Notes: a model not told the origin generated them from the letters alone. A stretch of DNA of 64,000 nucleotides from Periplaneta americana (GCF_040183065.1 NC_091123.1:106676821-106740820), one strand, 5' to 3'; positions 10,900-20,225 are shown, counted from the stretch's first letter. Translations and numbers: made by a program.

Positions 10900-11236
10900 A
10901 GGTGTTTAAAATGCTGACCATGCACTTGAATGCATCTGTCTAGTCTTCTCCACAAAGACCCAAGTATGTGCTTGAGCAATCCTGGGTCATTCTTCATTTG
11001 ATGGAAAGCATCTACCATCCAATTCTGCAATTCTTTAAGTGTGATGATGTCTGTTATATAAACTAGGCTTTTTGCATAATAATGCCATACACAAAAATCT
11101 AAATGATTTAAATCCGATGATCTAGGTACAGGTCCTCCTCTACCTATCCACTGTTCACCATATCGTCTGTTTAAATATGTCTCACACTTAGAAGGAAATG
11201 GGATGGGGAGAGTACATACGAAATATGAATGTTGCC
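10900..11236 (-). pseudogene. mariner-like transposase C-terminal relic
   Basis: The minus-strand frame contains YGEQWIGRGGPVPRSSDL, HLDFCVWHYYAKSLVY and GSLWRRLDRCIQVHGQHF, ending HLL. This is the C-terminus of the transposase group (often annotated DUF4817-containing) whose intact members read WPPRSPDLTPLDFFLWG at this place. The catalytic Asp of the PDLTPLDF motif survives as LNHLDF. The N-terminal two thirds are absent, because the nested element interrupts the frame at 11237. Confidence 0.8.
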
Positions 11237-11372
11237 GGGTCATTCCACAGTAAGGGTTATGTTAGTCACAGGACATTCAGAATGTTCTGCATCTAAAACT
11301 AATAAAAATATTCATGTCCTATTCTTTTTAGTTTTATAAATCTCAAAATCTACTAATTCCATATCAATTTAA

Positions 11373-11377
11373 TGGAA

Positions 11378-11416
<39 letters not shown>
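11373..11416. repeat. (ATT)n microsatellite
   Basis: An uninterrupted ATT run immediately left of the 11417-11722 palindrome. Confidence 0.95.
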
Positions 11417-11417
<1 letters not shown>

Positions 11418-11470
11418 TGTTGAAACAGAGCTTCCGGGCTAAGATGCCGTGGTCTACTGGTGCTGATGTT

Positions 11471-11513
11471 ACCAGACGTTTCGTCTACTTCTACGGCAGA
11501 CATCTTCAGTGGT
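11471..11513 (-). ncRNA. Hammerhead-ribozyme-like motif (left arm)
   Basis: On the minus strand: ACCA, core CTGAAGA, one extra T, stem II GTCT...AGAC, GAA, self-complementary ACGT, C, then TGGT. ACCA and TGGT form helix I. Predicted cleavage follows GUC. Helix III can only form between two molecules, as described for PLE hammerheads. Confidence 0.55.
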
Positions 11514-11615
11514 TAGGTATCCTCGGTCGAAGTCTTCTGCTCAGGATACCTGTAGCAACTGTTGCATCAGTTGCTACAGGTATCCCGAGCAGAAGACTTC
11601 GACCGAGGATACCTA

Positions 11616-11663
11616 ACCACTGAAGATGTCTGCCATAGAAGTAGACGAAACGAAACGTCTGGT
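11616..11663 (+). ncRNA. Hammerhead-ribozyme-like motif (right arm, with 5-nt duplication)
   Basis: The same elements as in the left arm, but GAAAC is duplicated (GAAACGAAAC) before GTCTGGT. This should disturb the core, so this copy is probably inactive. Confidence 0.5.
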
Positions 11664-11746
11664 AACATCAGCACCAGTAGACCACGGCATCTTAGCCCGG
11701 AAACTCTGTTTCAACTAGACACCGACCGTGAAAGCCTGTATGCTAA

Positions 11747-11747
11747 G

Positions 11748-11786
<39 letters not shown>
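11747..11786. repeat. (ATT)n microsatellite
   Basis: ATT run following the Penelope-like tail CTGTATGCTAAG. Confidence 0.95.
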
Positions 11787-12129
11787 TACTGAATAAACAA
11801 TAATAAAATGCAGTGTTAGTCACAGGACCAATAAATGTTGACATAATATGAAGATCATTTTCAATCTTCTATTTCACTGCAGTCATAATAAAGGCAGAAT
11901 TATATCTTAATGTGTAAAAGTACTGTCATTGCAAAACAAAATGAGACATCATTCATTAATTTATTACTCTGTTAAAATATTAGGGGGAGGGGGGGAATGT
12001 GGAATGAAGTCATGTTAGTCACAGGACATGGACTATGTTAGTTACAGGACATTTTCGTCCACCAATGTAAATGAAGCCACCAAATGATCTGTATATGTTT
12101 ATTTATTGAATGAAAATGACAACATATGG

Positions 12130-12375
12130 CTAATTATTTAATTTGTCACATCCAATTAAAAATTCAGATTTATAGTGACCACAGTTATCTCGGATGGGAA
12201 TAGGTACTTTCTTAATAACCGTGTCTATAGCAACCACAATTCTGTCTTCATACCCTGAAAGACAGAATATTTGCTTTTTGCTCGGTCTGTCATTCTGTAG
12301 CAAATAACTTGAAGTTTCCCCTCTTGTGTCACATGGTACTAAAACAAAACTCTCTATTGCGTAAGTTCTCCACAT
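12130..12375 (-). CDS. Hypothetical ORF inside nested TIR element
   Basis: 81 codons beginning MWRTYAIESFVLV, with a cysteine-containing middle (QIFCLSGYEDRIV) and C-terminus DNCGHYKSEFLIGC. I do not recognise the family. It lies within the 11237-12786 TIR element and may be a remnant of that element's own protein. No upstream exon or promoter is visible. Confidence 0.3.
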   Translation of the reverse strand: MWRTYAIESFVLVPCDTRGETSSYLLQNDRPSKKQIFCLSGYEDRIVVAIDTVIKKVPIPIRDNCGHYKSEFLIGCDKLNN

Positions 12376-12928
12376 TCGGATTCATTTACAAGGTGGTATT
12401 CTTCTGCTTCCAAGTTACCTATCATCATTAAACACACTTTCCTGAAATGAAAAACAAAACTACAAATAATTAGTCAATTGCACTTACTAGGTCTATTATT
12501 AGACTACCAGACTAGTTAAGAACTGAGCTGCAAGTTATGTTGGTTTCATTTCAAACTTAGCCATAAACTTAGAACACCAGGAAAAAATATAAAGTATTAA
12601 CAGTGAAATTGCTGACTGCCATAAATAATCATAAAAAAAGTGGTGAACCAAAAGGAAACAGCTGTTATAATTCACATATCTTCAAACTGCATGAAATAAA
12701 CTTTCAAGTGACATAGCCTATAATAAGCAACCATAAGATGAAATTTTTTTTTCACTGCAAAGTGATCACTTACTGTGGAATGACCCTGTCACTTCACCGT
12801 ATCCAGGCACTCAGTTCATTATCTCGTAAAGTTAATTTGCAGACCCATGTTTACTGGAACGTTTTTGTTTCTTGTTACTTTACTTCTTATCCCTAAATTT
12901 TTACCATAATTTTTAAACACCCTGTATA

Positions 12929-13915
12929 TTTTTTTCATTTGATAAGAAATAACGTTCTTCTAGTGAGGACCAATTAACGAGTGTCTCTCATAATAAAGTA
13001 TCACAATAGTGAGTTTCCCAACAGCTGTAGTACCTGTCGCTGAGGAGAATAGGTTACAGTAGTGCTGAACAGCATCCTTTTCTTGCTGAGACATTTATCA
13101 ATTACATTGTAAATAAATGTACTAGTAAAATCAGAAAAAAATAACCTAATTAAATTTCGGCAGGTTGTGTTAAGAACTGTATGCTGAGTTTAAAAAAATA
13201 GGTTCCACTGCAGATAAAAATGTACAAAGATGAAATTCACAAAAAAACAGAGGGTTCCTCTGCAGACCGATCCCAGGTAGTAATGTTCTATTCACTTAAT
13301 GACTGTAGTGTGGAGCGCCCGTCCCAAGGAAGCTAAGTGCTAAAGATTGGAGTGGACTTGTCTGCATAGAGCAGAGTGTATGGACTGTCTGTATCCTGGC
13401 ATACGACCACTCGCCACTCATCAACAGATTTTGTTAGGTAGAGGTTGGAGTGGGACCAGTCTGCATAGAAATTCTCTGTATATTTCGGGATCGAATAAAG
13501 TAATTGTGGCTGCTCTGGTCTCCCAATTTGAAAATTTCTGATTTTTAACCTTGAAGGATTCTGAAGCAGAAAGTAAGTAACTTATATGCAAACAAGAAAG
13601 TATTCTGGCTGATATGTACATCTTTGAAATAAATGTTTTTAAGATTGTGTACAATATTTGCGAAATTAAATTTTTGCCAATTTCAATATGCAAATTAACA
13701 GCGAACCTCGAGAAATTTCTGTAAATGTTTATGATAAAATGCCAAGATAGAATGATCAGGCTTCTGAACTGAAATTTTACATAGGTATCATCAGATCATA
13801 AATTCTATGTTACAAGGCCATTCTATAATATTGGAAACTGCTAGAAAATCATTCTAAGTTGTAAAAGTATAAATTACACTATATGAATAACTCCATACAA
13901 TTTTCTGATAAGTTA
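12929..13915. other. No gene seen
   Basis: Part of the CanB intron. An imperfect repeat of GGAGTGG...TCTGCATAGA occurs near 13352 and 13448. Nothing else was recognised. Confidence 0.55.
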
Positions 13916-14137
13916 ACCTGGTTGGCGAGTTGGTATAGCGCTGGCCTTCTATGCCCAAGGTTGTGGGTTCGATCCCGGGCCAGGTCTCGGTGGCATTTAA
14001 GTGTGCTTAAATGCGACAGGCTCATGTCAGTAGATTTACTGGCATGTAAAAGAACTCCCGTGGGACAAAATTCTGGCACATCCAGCGACGCTGATATAAC
14101 CTCTGCAGTTGCAAGCGTCGTTAAATAAAATATAACA
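13916..14137 (+). repeat. tRNA-derived SINE (Arg-UCU-like head), copy 2
   Basis: Same family as 7757-7985, with an almost identical head (B box GGTTCGATCCC), the same GACAGGCTCATGTCAG body and the same GTCGTTAAATAAAAT tail. Confidence 0.85.
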
Positions 14138-14906
14138 TTTAACATTTTTTTGATAATCTTCTTTCTGCAGAACTGATAGCTAGCTACACATAACAATTCG
14201 ATTTCTATGAAAAATTAAATAGATTCGAAAGATGATGAAAATTATAAAAAAGAAACACATAAGACCTTACTTGCTGTATAAAATTGTTTCATGAGTGAAA
14301 TCAAACCATTAAAATATCTATAATGTTTAGAATTATTTCTTTACAAGGAGTTATTAGTATACCGGAATTATTTTTATAAATAGAGCATGTTTAAACATCT
14401 TTATTTAGGATTGCCATACGTCCATATTTTGTACAGACTGTTTGTATTTTAAGTTGCATGTCCGTGTCCATATCGACAAGTATAAAAGTGGCGAAATGTT
14501 CGTATTTTCTGTTAGAACTCGCAAAGGAGAGTAATAAGTTAATTAGTTGCTAGATACTTCAAGGGATGACACCAACTACATAGTAACTAAAGGTACCGAA
14601 TAGTCACTGTTTTGTACACTTTGGTTTTAAAGATATACCAAAGACCAAAGTACTGCATTCACCAATTACGAAGCTCACTTCCAGAAGAAAACACAAATTC
14701 AATCCCCAAATAGCTGAACAGAAACTGGCGATATTGATCACTGAAGGTGAAATGAAAGGAGATTTCGAAGATAATATTCTGAACTTTTATGACTAATACT
14801 AATGCATTTTATATCTCGAACTGCGGGGGGAGGGGGGGGGGAATTTTGAATGTGCTGAGTAGTTTTCTTGGATTGAAATAGATTCAGGTAATGAATTACA
14901 TAGCCA

Positions 14907-15010
14907 GCCTGGGTGGCGCAAGCAATAGAGGCACAGAATGTTTCTATCTCTTCCTTCGAAGGGTTGTGGGTTCGAGTCCCGCCTCGGGCATGGGTGTTGT
15001 GTTTCGTAGT
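14907..15010 (+). repeat. tRNA-derived SINE with 83-nt tRNA-like head
   Basis: At 14907-14989 the acceptor strands GCCTGGG and CTCGGGC pair over 7 bases. A T arm GTGGG-TTCGAGT-CCCGC and an A-box-like TGGCGCAAG are present, with extra bases in the anticodon/variable region. A short body follows. Only one copy is seen, so SINE versus a decayed tRNA gene is not settled. Confidence 0.55.
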
Positions 15011-15775
15011 AGTAGTTTAAGAAAAACTGACAACAGAAACAGGAAAACTTGAGGAAAATGGCTTCTGGCCGGTTAAAATAACAATAATAAAAAAACGCCA
15101 GTGTACACATGGTTCGATTTTTAAAAAAATACATTGGAGAAGTATCGAGAAATGAGCTGAGTTTATAAATTCATTCGTTTCTAATCCTAAGTCTTGCTTC
15201 AACAAGGACAAGCTAATTTAATGAGGTCGTGCTCGTGAATCTTGTGCTTTAAAAAAAAATTAAAGAAAAAGTGGTGAAATAGAAAAGGGGAGGAAAGAGA
15301 ATCGAACACAAGACAGAAAAGATTTAAATCTACGTGTTTCAGTTTCAAACAATGTAAAAGAAAGTGAAACGAAATTAGACAATTTTGAGAAAATTTTAGA
15401 ATTTGTGTACTATACCCAGAACTCCTGCACTTACACTTGTAGAGAGCGTTCTATGTCATGAAAATGATTTAAACTCCTGAAAGAAATTGACTCCAATAAA
15501 TAGGCTAAAAGTATTGCTTAAAATTAAAGTCAAATCAGAGTTTTCATGCATGGATTTCTACGACTTCATCAAAGTAAATACTTCTTTTCTAAAACAAGTA
15601 GGGCCATTCTCCCCAGAAGTCTCAAAATGGTTGATGAATGACATAATTGATATTACGAACGTTTAAATCACTAATCAGACTAGCCTATCTGTCTGTAATT
15701 ATCAGGATATTAATGTTATGAGAGTAGAAGTATGATATATTTAACTTAGTTTCGCTGTTAATTTTAATGTAAGCT
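15011..15775. other. Interior of the 14404-18172 TIR relic
   Basis: No intact gene. A short plus-strand frame near 15520-15660 may be a transposase remnant of unknown family. Confidence 0.4.
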
Positions 15776-18091
15776 TATTTATTTATTTATTTAATCCACT
15801 CAACAATGTAATTACAGAGTAGATAAAATGAAAATAACAGTAGTAATACATATAATAATGGTATTTAAATTTAAACAGTTACAATCCAACACTAAACAAA
15901 AGATATTAAGCAAATAATACATGTAAATCTCGGTTAACAAAAACAAAAGTATTTACAGTATGAAGAAAACATGAAATGCAAATAACTAGTCACAGATTAG
16001 TAACAATAATACAACTGATGAGGGGCTAGACCTATGTTAAGTCAGAATTAGGAGCGAGTTCGTAATGATAATTGATATGAAATAATTTAAGAAGGAAGAC
16101 CAAATATACAATATGCAAACCAGTTAAGACCTATTTATTAGTAAAATACTTATGGAGTGTTTTGAATGCTACCGGTATTTATTTCTCTCAAGAGTGTGGT
16201 TCTATCCTGAAAGATGTCAATAGGCCTATTGCTCAGTTTATTATAGAAGGAACAGATTCTAAGAAGTGGAGAGTACTTATAATAACATGTCCTAGCATAG
16301 TTTAAATTAAATGTTTTACTGGTCCTACAGTTCTCTCTTGGTACATGTATTGCTATCCTGAACAGTAGATGACTATTTACAGAACTTGTTAATAAATTAT
16401 GGAGGCATTTTATATCAATATTAATTCTTCTGCGTTGCAAACTTTCAAAATTAAAGAGAGACAAAAGAGATGAGTACGAGATACTACTTTCATTATTCCA
16501 GGAGGGATAGTAACCAAATGATTTAAGAAACAAAAATCTGATGAATCTTTTTTGAACGCTCTCAATTTTGTTAATATATTTAATTTGATAGGGGTTCCAT
16601 ACAGTACTGCAATATTCAAGTTTTGATCTAACTAGTGAAAAAAATAGAATTTTTAAACTATCTTGAGAGGAGAATTTTGTGGTATGTCTATAGATAAATC
16701 CTAGAAGTTTAAGCGACTGAGACACAAGTTCAAGTATATGGCTGGAAAAATCCATATTATAAGTGAATACTATGCCTAAATCTTTTACCTTGTCAGTCAT
16801 TTCCAGGAATTCCCCACCCATTGAGTATCTGTAAGTAAAATAAGTTTTTTTCCTAGTATATATCATATAATAACATTTATTTAAGTTGAAATACAGTTTA
16901 TTCTTCAGTGACCCCTCGTATAACTCATTTAGATCTCTCTGAAGCAAGTGACAGTCATTAGCTGTAGGACAAGATTTAATAATTTTGACATCATCAGCAT
17001 ACATTAAACATAGTGAGTTTGATATCGAGTTCAGTAGGTCATTTATAAATAATAAAAATAAAAGTGGACCCAGATTTGATCCTTGAGGGACCCCCGATGT
17101 CGCTGTAAATTCTTCAGATCGACATTTGTTGAAGACAACGAACTGTTTGCGGTTTAATAGGTAACTTCTAAATAGATTTATAAGAGAATTACTAATCCCG
17201 TATTTGGCAAGCTTCTTTAACAATATATAGTGATCAACAGTATCAAATGCTTTTTTGAAGTCTGTGTAGATTACATTAACTGGATTACCCATGTCCATAT
17301 TTTCAGTGACATAATCACAAAACCATACTAAATTGGACGAAGTTGATCTACCAGTAACGAAACCATGTTGTTTGTCGTCAATAATGTTTTTGACTGAGAA
17401 ATAAATGTATTTATATATAATAGATTCAAAAAGTTTTGAAAAGATGGGCAATATCGATATAGGCCTATAATTATTAACCAGTTCCTTGTCTCCGCCCTTA
17501 TGAATTGGACAAACTTTGGCTATTTTCCATCTATCAGGAAAAATCCCAGTCTTGAGACATAAATTATAAATATGCAATAGGGGTTTGATGAGACTTTCTT
17601 TACACCCCTTTACAATATATGGGGGGATTTCGTCTGGCCCTACTGATTTCTTCGATCTAAGTTTCTTAATTGCACTAATAATATCTTCTTCGCTAATAAC
17701 ATTAATGTTAATACAATCAAAATATTCACAAGACTCGTGTTCAATGGTAACTTCAGAAGCGATACTACTAGGTATGTACACACTTTGGAAGTAGTTCTTA
17801 AAAATATTTACAATTTCTTCAGGTGTTTCAAAATTGCAATCTAAGTATCTCATATTACATGGCAAGCTACTGTTAGATTTACGCATCTGTTTTGTGTATT
17901 TCCAAAAGACCTCATAGTTTCCATCGAGCATAGAATTTTCAACATCTAAAGTATATTCTTCAAATGCATTACGAATATCATTTTTGACCTCAGCTCTTAG
18001 TGTATCAAACATGTATAAATGATATAGTGACCCTGTTTTTTTATATGTTTGCCTATGCCTGTACTTTTTTTTAATTTTCTTTATGAGTTAT
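15776..18091 (-). mobile_element. 5'-truncated Jockey-superfamily LINE
   Basis: On the minus strand, a reverse transcriptase ORF is followed by a 3' UTR of about 370 bases ending in an (AAATA)n-type tail (15776-15795). The reading frame stays open upstream of the first Met to a stop near 18092, where the element is truncated. No endonuclease domain or ORF1 remains. It lies in the CanB intron in the same orientation as the gene. Confidence 0.85.
16150..18012 (-). CDS. LINE reverse transcriptase ORF (Jockey-like)
   Basis: A 620-codon open frame. Landmarks: AIKKLRSKKSVGPDEIP (about residues 114-130), NNYRPISILPIFSKLFE (180-196), catalytic TDFKKAFDTVDH (250-261), GVPQGSNLGPLLFLLFINDL (307-326) and the palm motif YADD (338-341). 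A thumb and C-terminal extension follows. The two palm Asp residues and the first Asp in TDFKKAF are all present, so the RT could be catalytically intact. With the endonuclease missing, the element is not autonomous. The remarkable openness of the frame suggests a recent insertion. The Met at 18012 is only the first in the retained frame, and codons upstream (RHRQTYKKTGSLYHL) still match the family linker. Confidence 0.88.
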   Translation of the reverse strand: MFDTLRAEVKNDIRNAFEEYTLDVENSMLDGNYEVFWKYTKQMRKSNSSLPCNMRYLDCNFETPEEIVNIFKNYFQSVYIPSSIASEVTIEHESCEYFDCININVISEEDIISAIKKLRSKKSVGPDEIPPYIVKGCKESLIKPLLHIYNLCLKTGIFPDRWKIAKVCPIHKGGDKELVNNYRPISILPIFSKLFESIIYKYIYFSVKNIIDDKQHGFVTGRSTSSNLVWFCDYVTENMDMGNPVNVIYTDFKKAFDTVDHYILLKKLAKYGISNSLINLFRSYLLNRKQFVVFNKCRSEEFTATSGVPQGSNLGPLLFLLFINDLLNSISNSLCLMYADDVKIIKSCPTANDCHLLQRDLNELYEGSLKNKLYFNLNKCYYMIYTRKKTYFTYRYSMGGEFLEMTDKVKDLGIVFTYNMDFSSHILELVSQSLKLLGFIYRHTTKFSSQDSLKILFFSLVRSKLEYCSTVWNPYQIKYINKIESVQKRFIRFLFLKSFGYYPSWNNESSISYSSLLSLFNFESLQRRRINIDIKCLHNLLTSSVNSHLLFRIAIHVPRENCRTSKTFNLNYARTCYYKYSPLLRICSFYNKLSNRPIDIFQDRTTLLREINTGSIQNTP

Positions 18092-18191
18092 TGGTACAAT
18101 GAAGATATCCCAAACTTTTAGGGGGAAAAAAATGTCCGTATGTTGTATCCAGAATTATGGCAACCCTATGTTTAATGTGATCTAAAAATAC

Positions 18192-18368
18192 CTTTAAAAT
18201 CGACTTCTCCGTTTCCATCTGCATCAAAAATATCAATAACACGTTGAACAAGTGGATTTTGTTGTAATTCTGGCAGAGACATAAATTCATCAATACTCAA
18301 GGAACCAGAATTATCGAGATCAAGCTTTCGAAAACGTTTTCCCAATCTTCGAATTTCATCTGCATCAA
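18192..18368 (-). CDS. CanB: Calcineurin subunit B, exon with EF-hands 1 and 2
   Basis: A 177-base exon encoding [20 protein letters not shown] through to GNGEVDFK(E), nearly identical to the animal calcineurin B consensus as I know it. Two EF-hand loops are complete: [12 protein letters not shown] and [12 protein letters not shown], the last Glu being completed by the next exon. Acceptor ttacag lies before 18368 and donor gtattttt after 18192. The intron to the 18465-18504 exon is only 96 bases, whereas the intron on the other side is 8.1 kb. The codon phase joins exactly on both sides (AAC T / TT GAT and AAA G / AA TTC). Confidence 0.96.
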
Positions 18369-18464
18369 CTGTAATGAAAACAGAAAGGAAATCATGACTA
18401 ATTTTATATGGACATAGATTCAAATTATTACTGATAATGAAATTATAACAACAGTTTTACTTAC

Positions 18465-18504
18465 AGTTGGAGCACAGCTCCATTGGCAGGGAACTTTCAT
18501 TACC
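18465..18504 (-). CDS. CanB: Calcineurin subunit B, N-terminal exon (after Met)
   Basis: 40 bases encoding GNESSLPMELCSN plus one base of the next codon, matching the calcineurin B N-terminus. The leading Gly is the residue myristoylated in this family once Met is removed, so it should be at codon 2. An acceptor (ctgtttaaag) lies immediately upstream, which means the Met codon sits in a separate upstream exon. Donor AACT/gtaagt at 18465/18464 is strong. Confidence 0.93.
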
Positions 18505-18813
18505 CTTTAAACAGAAATCAAAATTAATATCTCATTAACCATGAAATAAGATGCAAATTCCAAGATAACCTATTAAAACCTAAACTAAATCACAAAACTA
18601 AAACAAACAGCTCGAAAATTTAACACACTTTTATTTTTGCATGGCTTCCTCTTAATATAGGTAACACAGAACACTGCTTCAAATTCTAAAGTGATTAATA
18701 CAAACCATATTTTCTTATTTATCTACTTTAATTGAAAGGGTGTCAAAAATATTTAACAGGTACAGTTACTGATCATCAGGTTCATGGATTTTTAGCAATT
18801 AAGATTGTAATAC

Positions 18814-18816
18814 CAT
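18814..18816 (-). CDS. CanB: Candidate start-codon exon of CanB
   Basis: The minus strand reads GGCGTCTGCAAA-ATG followed by gtatta. An exon ending right after ATG is required by the phase of the 18465-18504 exon, and this site lies at a sensible distance with a reasonable start context. The donor is weak and other ATG-gt sites exist (for example near 19875), so the call is tentative. Confidence 0.3.
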
Positions 18817-18819
18817 TTT

Positions 18820-19010
18820 GCAGACGCCGTACAGATGATGGTTGTTGATCATCTGTCTGAAATATAATCAATGTTCAATACAAATTCGTGCGCTTCGTCC
18901 ATAGATCTCGTGGCATGTTGGTGTTCTGCATTTGGTACAAGGAATTATCGCTAGATGTCTTAGACTTAACATTTTTCTCATACTTTGGACATCATGTAAA
19001 TAAGGACTTC
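18820..19010. promoter_or_regulatory. Probable shared CanB/eEF1G divergent promoter
   Basis: Interval between the presumed 5' ends of two divergently transcribed housekeeping genes. No TATA box is evident in a position to serve eEF1G. TE-like sequence is absent here, in contrast to the flanking introns. Confidence 0.5.
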
Positions 19011-19017
19011 CTTTTCC
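19007..19017 (+). promoter_or_regulatory. eEF1G: 5' TOP / TCT-type initiator of eEF1G
   Basis: CTTCCTTTTCC is an unbroken pyrimidine tract 14-24 bases upstream of the ATG at 19031. Translation-factor and ribosomal protein genes of animals commonly start at a C within such a tract, and insect TCT initiators have this form. This would give a 5' UTR of about 20 bases and a first exon of about 30 bases. Confidence 0.55.
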
Positions 19018-19030
19018 GTAATCCGCTACA

Positions 19031-19042
19031 ATGGCGTCTGGA
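19031..19042 (+). CDS. eEF1G: Elongation factor 1-gamma, exon 1 (MASG)
   Basis: Four codons, ATG GCG TCT GGA, followed by the donor gtaagata. Joined to the next exon this gives [13 protein letters not shown], the expected eEF1-gamma N-terminus. eEF1G is the scaffold subunit of the eEF1B complex that reloads eEF1A with GTP during translation elongation. Its N-terminal half is a glutathione-S-transferase fold that binds eEF1B subunits. The start is fixed by the family match, the splice phase and the pyrimidine tract just upstream. The exon is far too short to be found by ORF searches. Confidence 0.9.
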
Positions 19043-19167
19043 GTAAGATATAATTGCTGGGAATTTATCGCTGTCAATTTGTGCCATCTCAAAGAAATAA
19101 ATATTAATAAATTTTATTTAGTTGTACAGAATGTTATTATATATGTTCTTGGTTTATTTCTTTGCAG

Positions 19168-19317
19168 ACATTGTATACATATCCGGAAAATTTTCGGGCC
19201 TATAAAACTCTCATTGCTGCTCAGTATTCTGGAGGCAACGTGAAAATTGCACCTGGATTTGTGTTCGGAGAAACTAATAAAACTGAAGCCTTCTTGAAGA
19301 AGTTTCCTTTGGGAAAG
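19168..19317 (+). CDS. eEF1G: Elongation factor 1-gamma, exon 2 (GST-N domain)
   Basis: 150 bases, 50 whole codons, [20 protein letters not shown] ... [12 protein letters not shown]. This is the thioredoxin-like N-terminal GST subdomain with the conserved [18 protein letters not shown] pattern. Acceptor tttgcag lies before 19168 and donor gtaatg after 19317. Intron 1 is only 125 bases and intron 2 is 11.3 kb. Confidence 0.96.
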
Positions 19318-20101
19318 GTAATGTGAGTGAACAGATTTTAATTGTAGTTTTTGTGGTACTTACGGTGTAAATTTTATGTCAACTTGGCAAATTGAGCATG
19401 TGCTTTGCATATGGAGTTCAACATGGCCCCTTTAAATTTTACGATACTTTACGTGTTTTATGTCTATTTTACATTCGTATGAATTATCATTTTCGTTTGT
19501 ATAGAAACGTAGGACCATTTTATCACGAGGAAATGGTGTTACATAATTGAAACGGCGTGGTTTTACAACATTCTGTGAAACCGGCAAGCAGTGGTATGGT
19601 AACTGTTAGTTTTACAAACATTCCCAATTTAAGTAATTTGGTGTTATAACAAAGTAATTAAGTAGTTTTGGTTGGATAATGAAGTGGCAACTTTCCTTTT
19701 TGATTTTTCATTAGTAGTAATGCAGATTTTAAAAAGTATTCATTTTAATTCATTGTTTTATGCACCTATTGATATAGAATACTTGTACCTTTTGTCCCGG
19801 CATCTATTTGCGGTAATATTATATAGTTTCTGCATTTATCACGATTGTTTAATGAAATCCTTTCTGTGCATTACCATAATAATGAAGTATTCTATATACC
19901 CAGTTTACGTTCATAACACTGAGTAGTTTATGTACGATCTTATTCGTGAGAATGACAATGCCATTTAACCATGGTTGTAATGGATTCCTAGTGAATCTTC
20001 GATCACGTCTCATCTGTGTTGCGTTGTATCATGATGAAACGAAATCGAGGGATGGTATAACTACAAATACACATAATTATATGTGGAAAAATAAGTTGAT
20101 A

Positions 20102-20187
20102 ATCAGTGAAAGGTTAACTTTGGTTTGTTCAGGCTTTTGGTATGCCTACCAAAAATCTCAACAAACTAAACCTAACTTGTCACTGAT
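20102..20187. mobile_element. Hairpin MITE related to 28063-28675
   Basis: ATCAGTGAAAGGTTAACTTT at the left is mirrored by AACCTAACTTGTCACTGAT at the right. The centre is TTTTGGTA-TGCC-TACCAAAA, so the whole 86 bases folds into one hairpin. The end and centre sequences recur in the larger element at 28063-28675. Confidence 0.7.
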
Positions 20188-20225
20188 CTTCGATGTCATT
20201 GACGTCTCCTAGTAAATTACCCGGA

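Larger units (their letters stand above)
11417..11722. repeat. Near-perfect 300-bp palindrome from inverted Penelope-type ends
   Basis: The left arm (11417 to about 11564) and right arm (about 11572 to 11722) are reverse complements over about 145 bases with few mismatches, around a loop of under 10 bases. Each arm carries a CTGAAGA ... GAAAC ... GTCTGGT block, the signature of the hammerhead ribozymes in Penelope-like retroelements. It is therefore read as two PLE ends joined tail to tail. ATT microsatellites flank both sides. Confidence 0.75.
11237..12786. mobile_element. Nested TIR element of unassigned superfamily
   Basis: GGGTCATTCCACAGTAAG starts at 11237 and its exact reverse complement ends at 12786, placing this element inside the mariner-like one. 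The interior carries three or more spaced copies of GTTAGTCACAGGACA (near 11264, 11815, 12012 and 12038). It also holds a palindrome between ATT microsatellites and an ORF of unknown family at 12375-12130. No clear target duplication was found, so the superfamily is open. Confidence 0.7.
10592..12926 (-). mobile_element. mariner-like transposon (WPPRSPDL-type transposase)
   Basis: The ends TACAGAGTGTT (10592) and, inverted, AACACCCTGTA (ending 12926) are flanked by TA on both sides. Homology between the inverted ends continues imperfectly for about 70 bases, including AAATTTAGGG. A transposase remnant is at 10900-11236 on the minus strand. The element was split by another TIR element at 11237-12786. 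Confidence 0.8.
14404..18172. mobile_element. TIR transposon relic hosting a SINE and a LINE
   Basis: AGGATTGCCATACGTCC at the left is mirrored by a right end whose reverse complement reads AGGGTTGCCATA and then, further in, TACGGACATTTTTTT. Similar ends (AGGGTTACCA) bound 42370-44138, suggesting a family. Conceptual frames at 14600-14780 and 15520-15660 (for example MDFYDFIKVNTSFLKQVG) look transposase-like but could not be assigned. Confidence 0.5.
10085..18191 (-). other. CanB: CanB intron (8.1 kb), TE-filled
   Basis: The region between two perfectly phased CanB exons. It contains a mariner-like element (10592-12926), a SINE (13916-14137) and a composite TIR element with a Jockey-type LINE (14404-18172). 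The stretches 10085-10589 and 14138-14403 hold nothing recognisable. Confidence 0.9.

Noticed and set aside
14907..14989. A possible functional tRNA gene
   Set aside because: Acceptor and T stems pair well but D and anticodon arms do not form a standard structure, and a repeat-like body follows. Kept as a SINE-type repeat.
19672..19926. Hydrophobic 84-codon ORF in eEF1G intron 2
   Set aside because: AT-rich sequence gives Phe/Leu/Tyr-rich frames by chance. No start context or homology was recognised.
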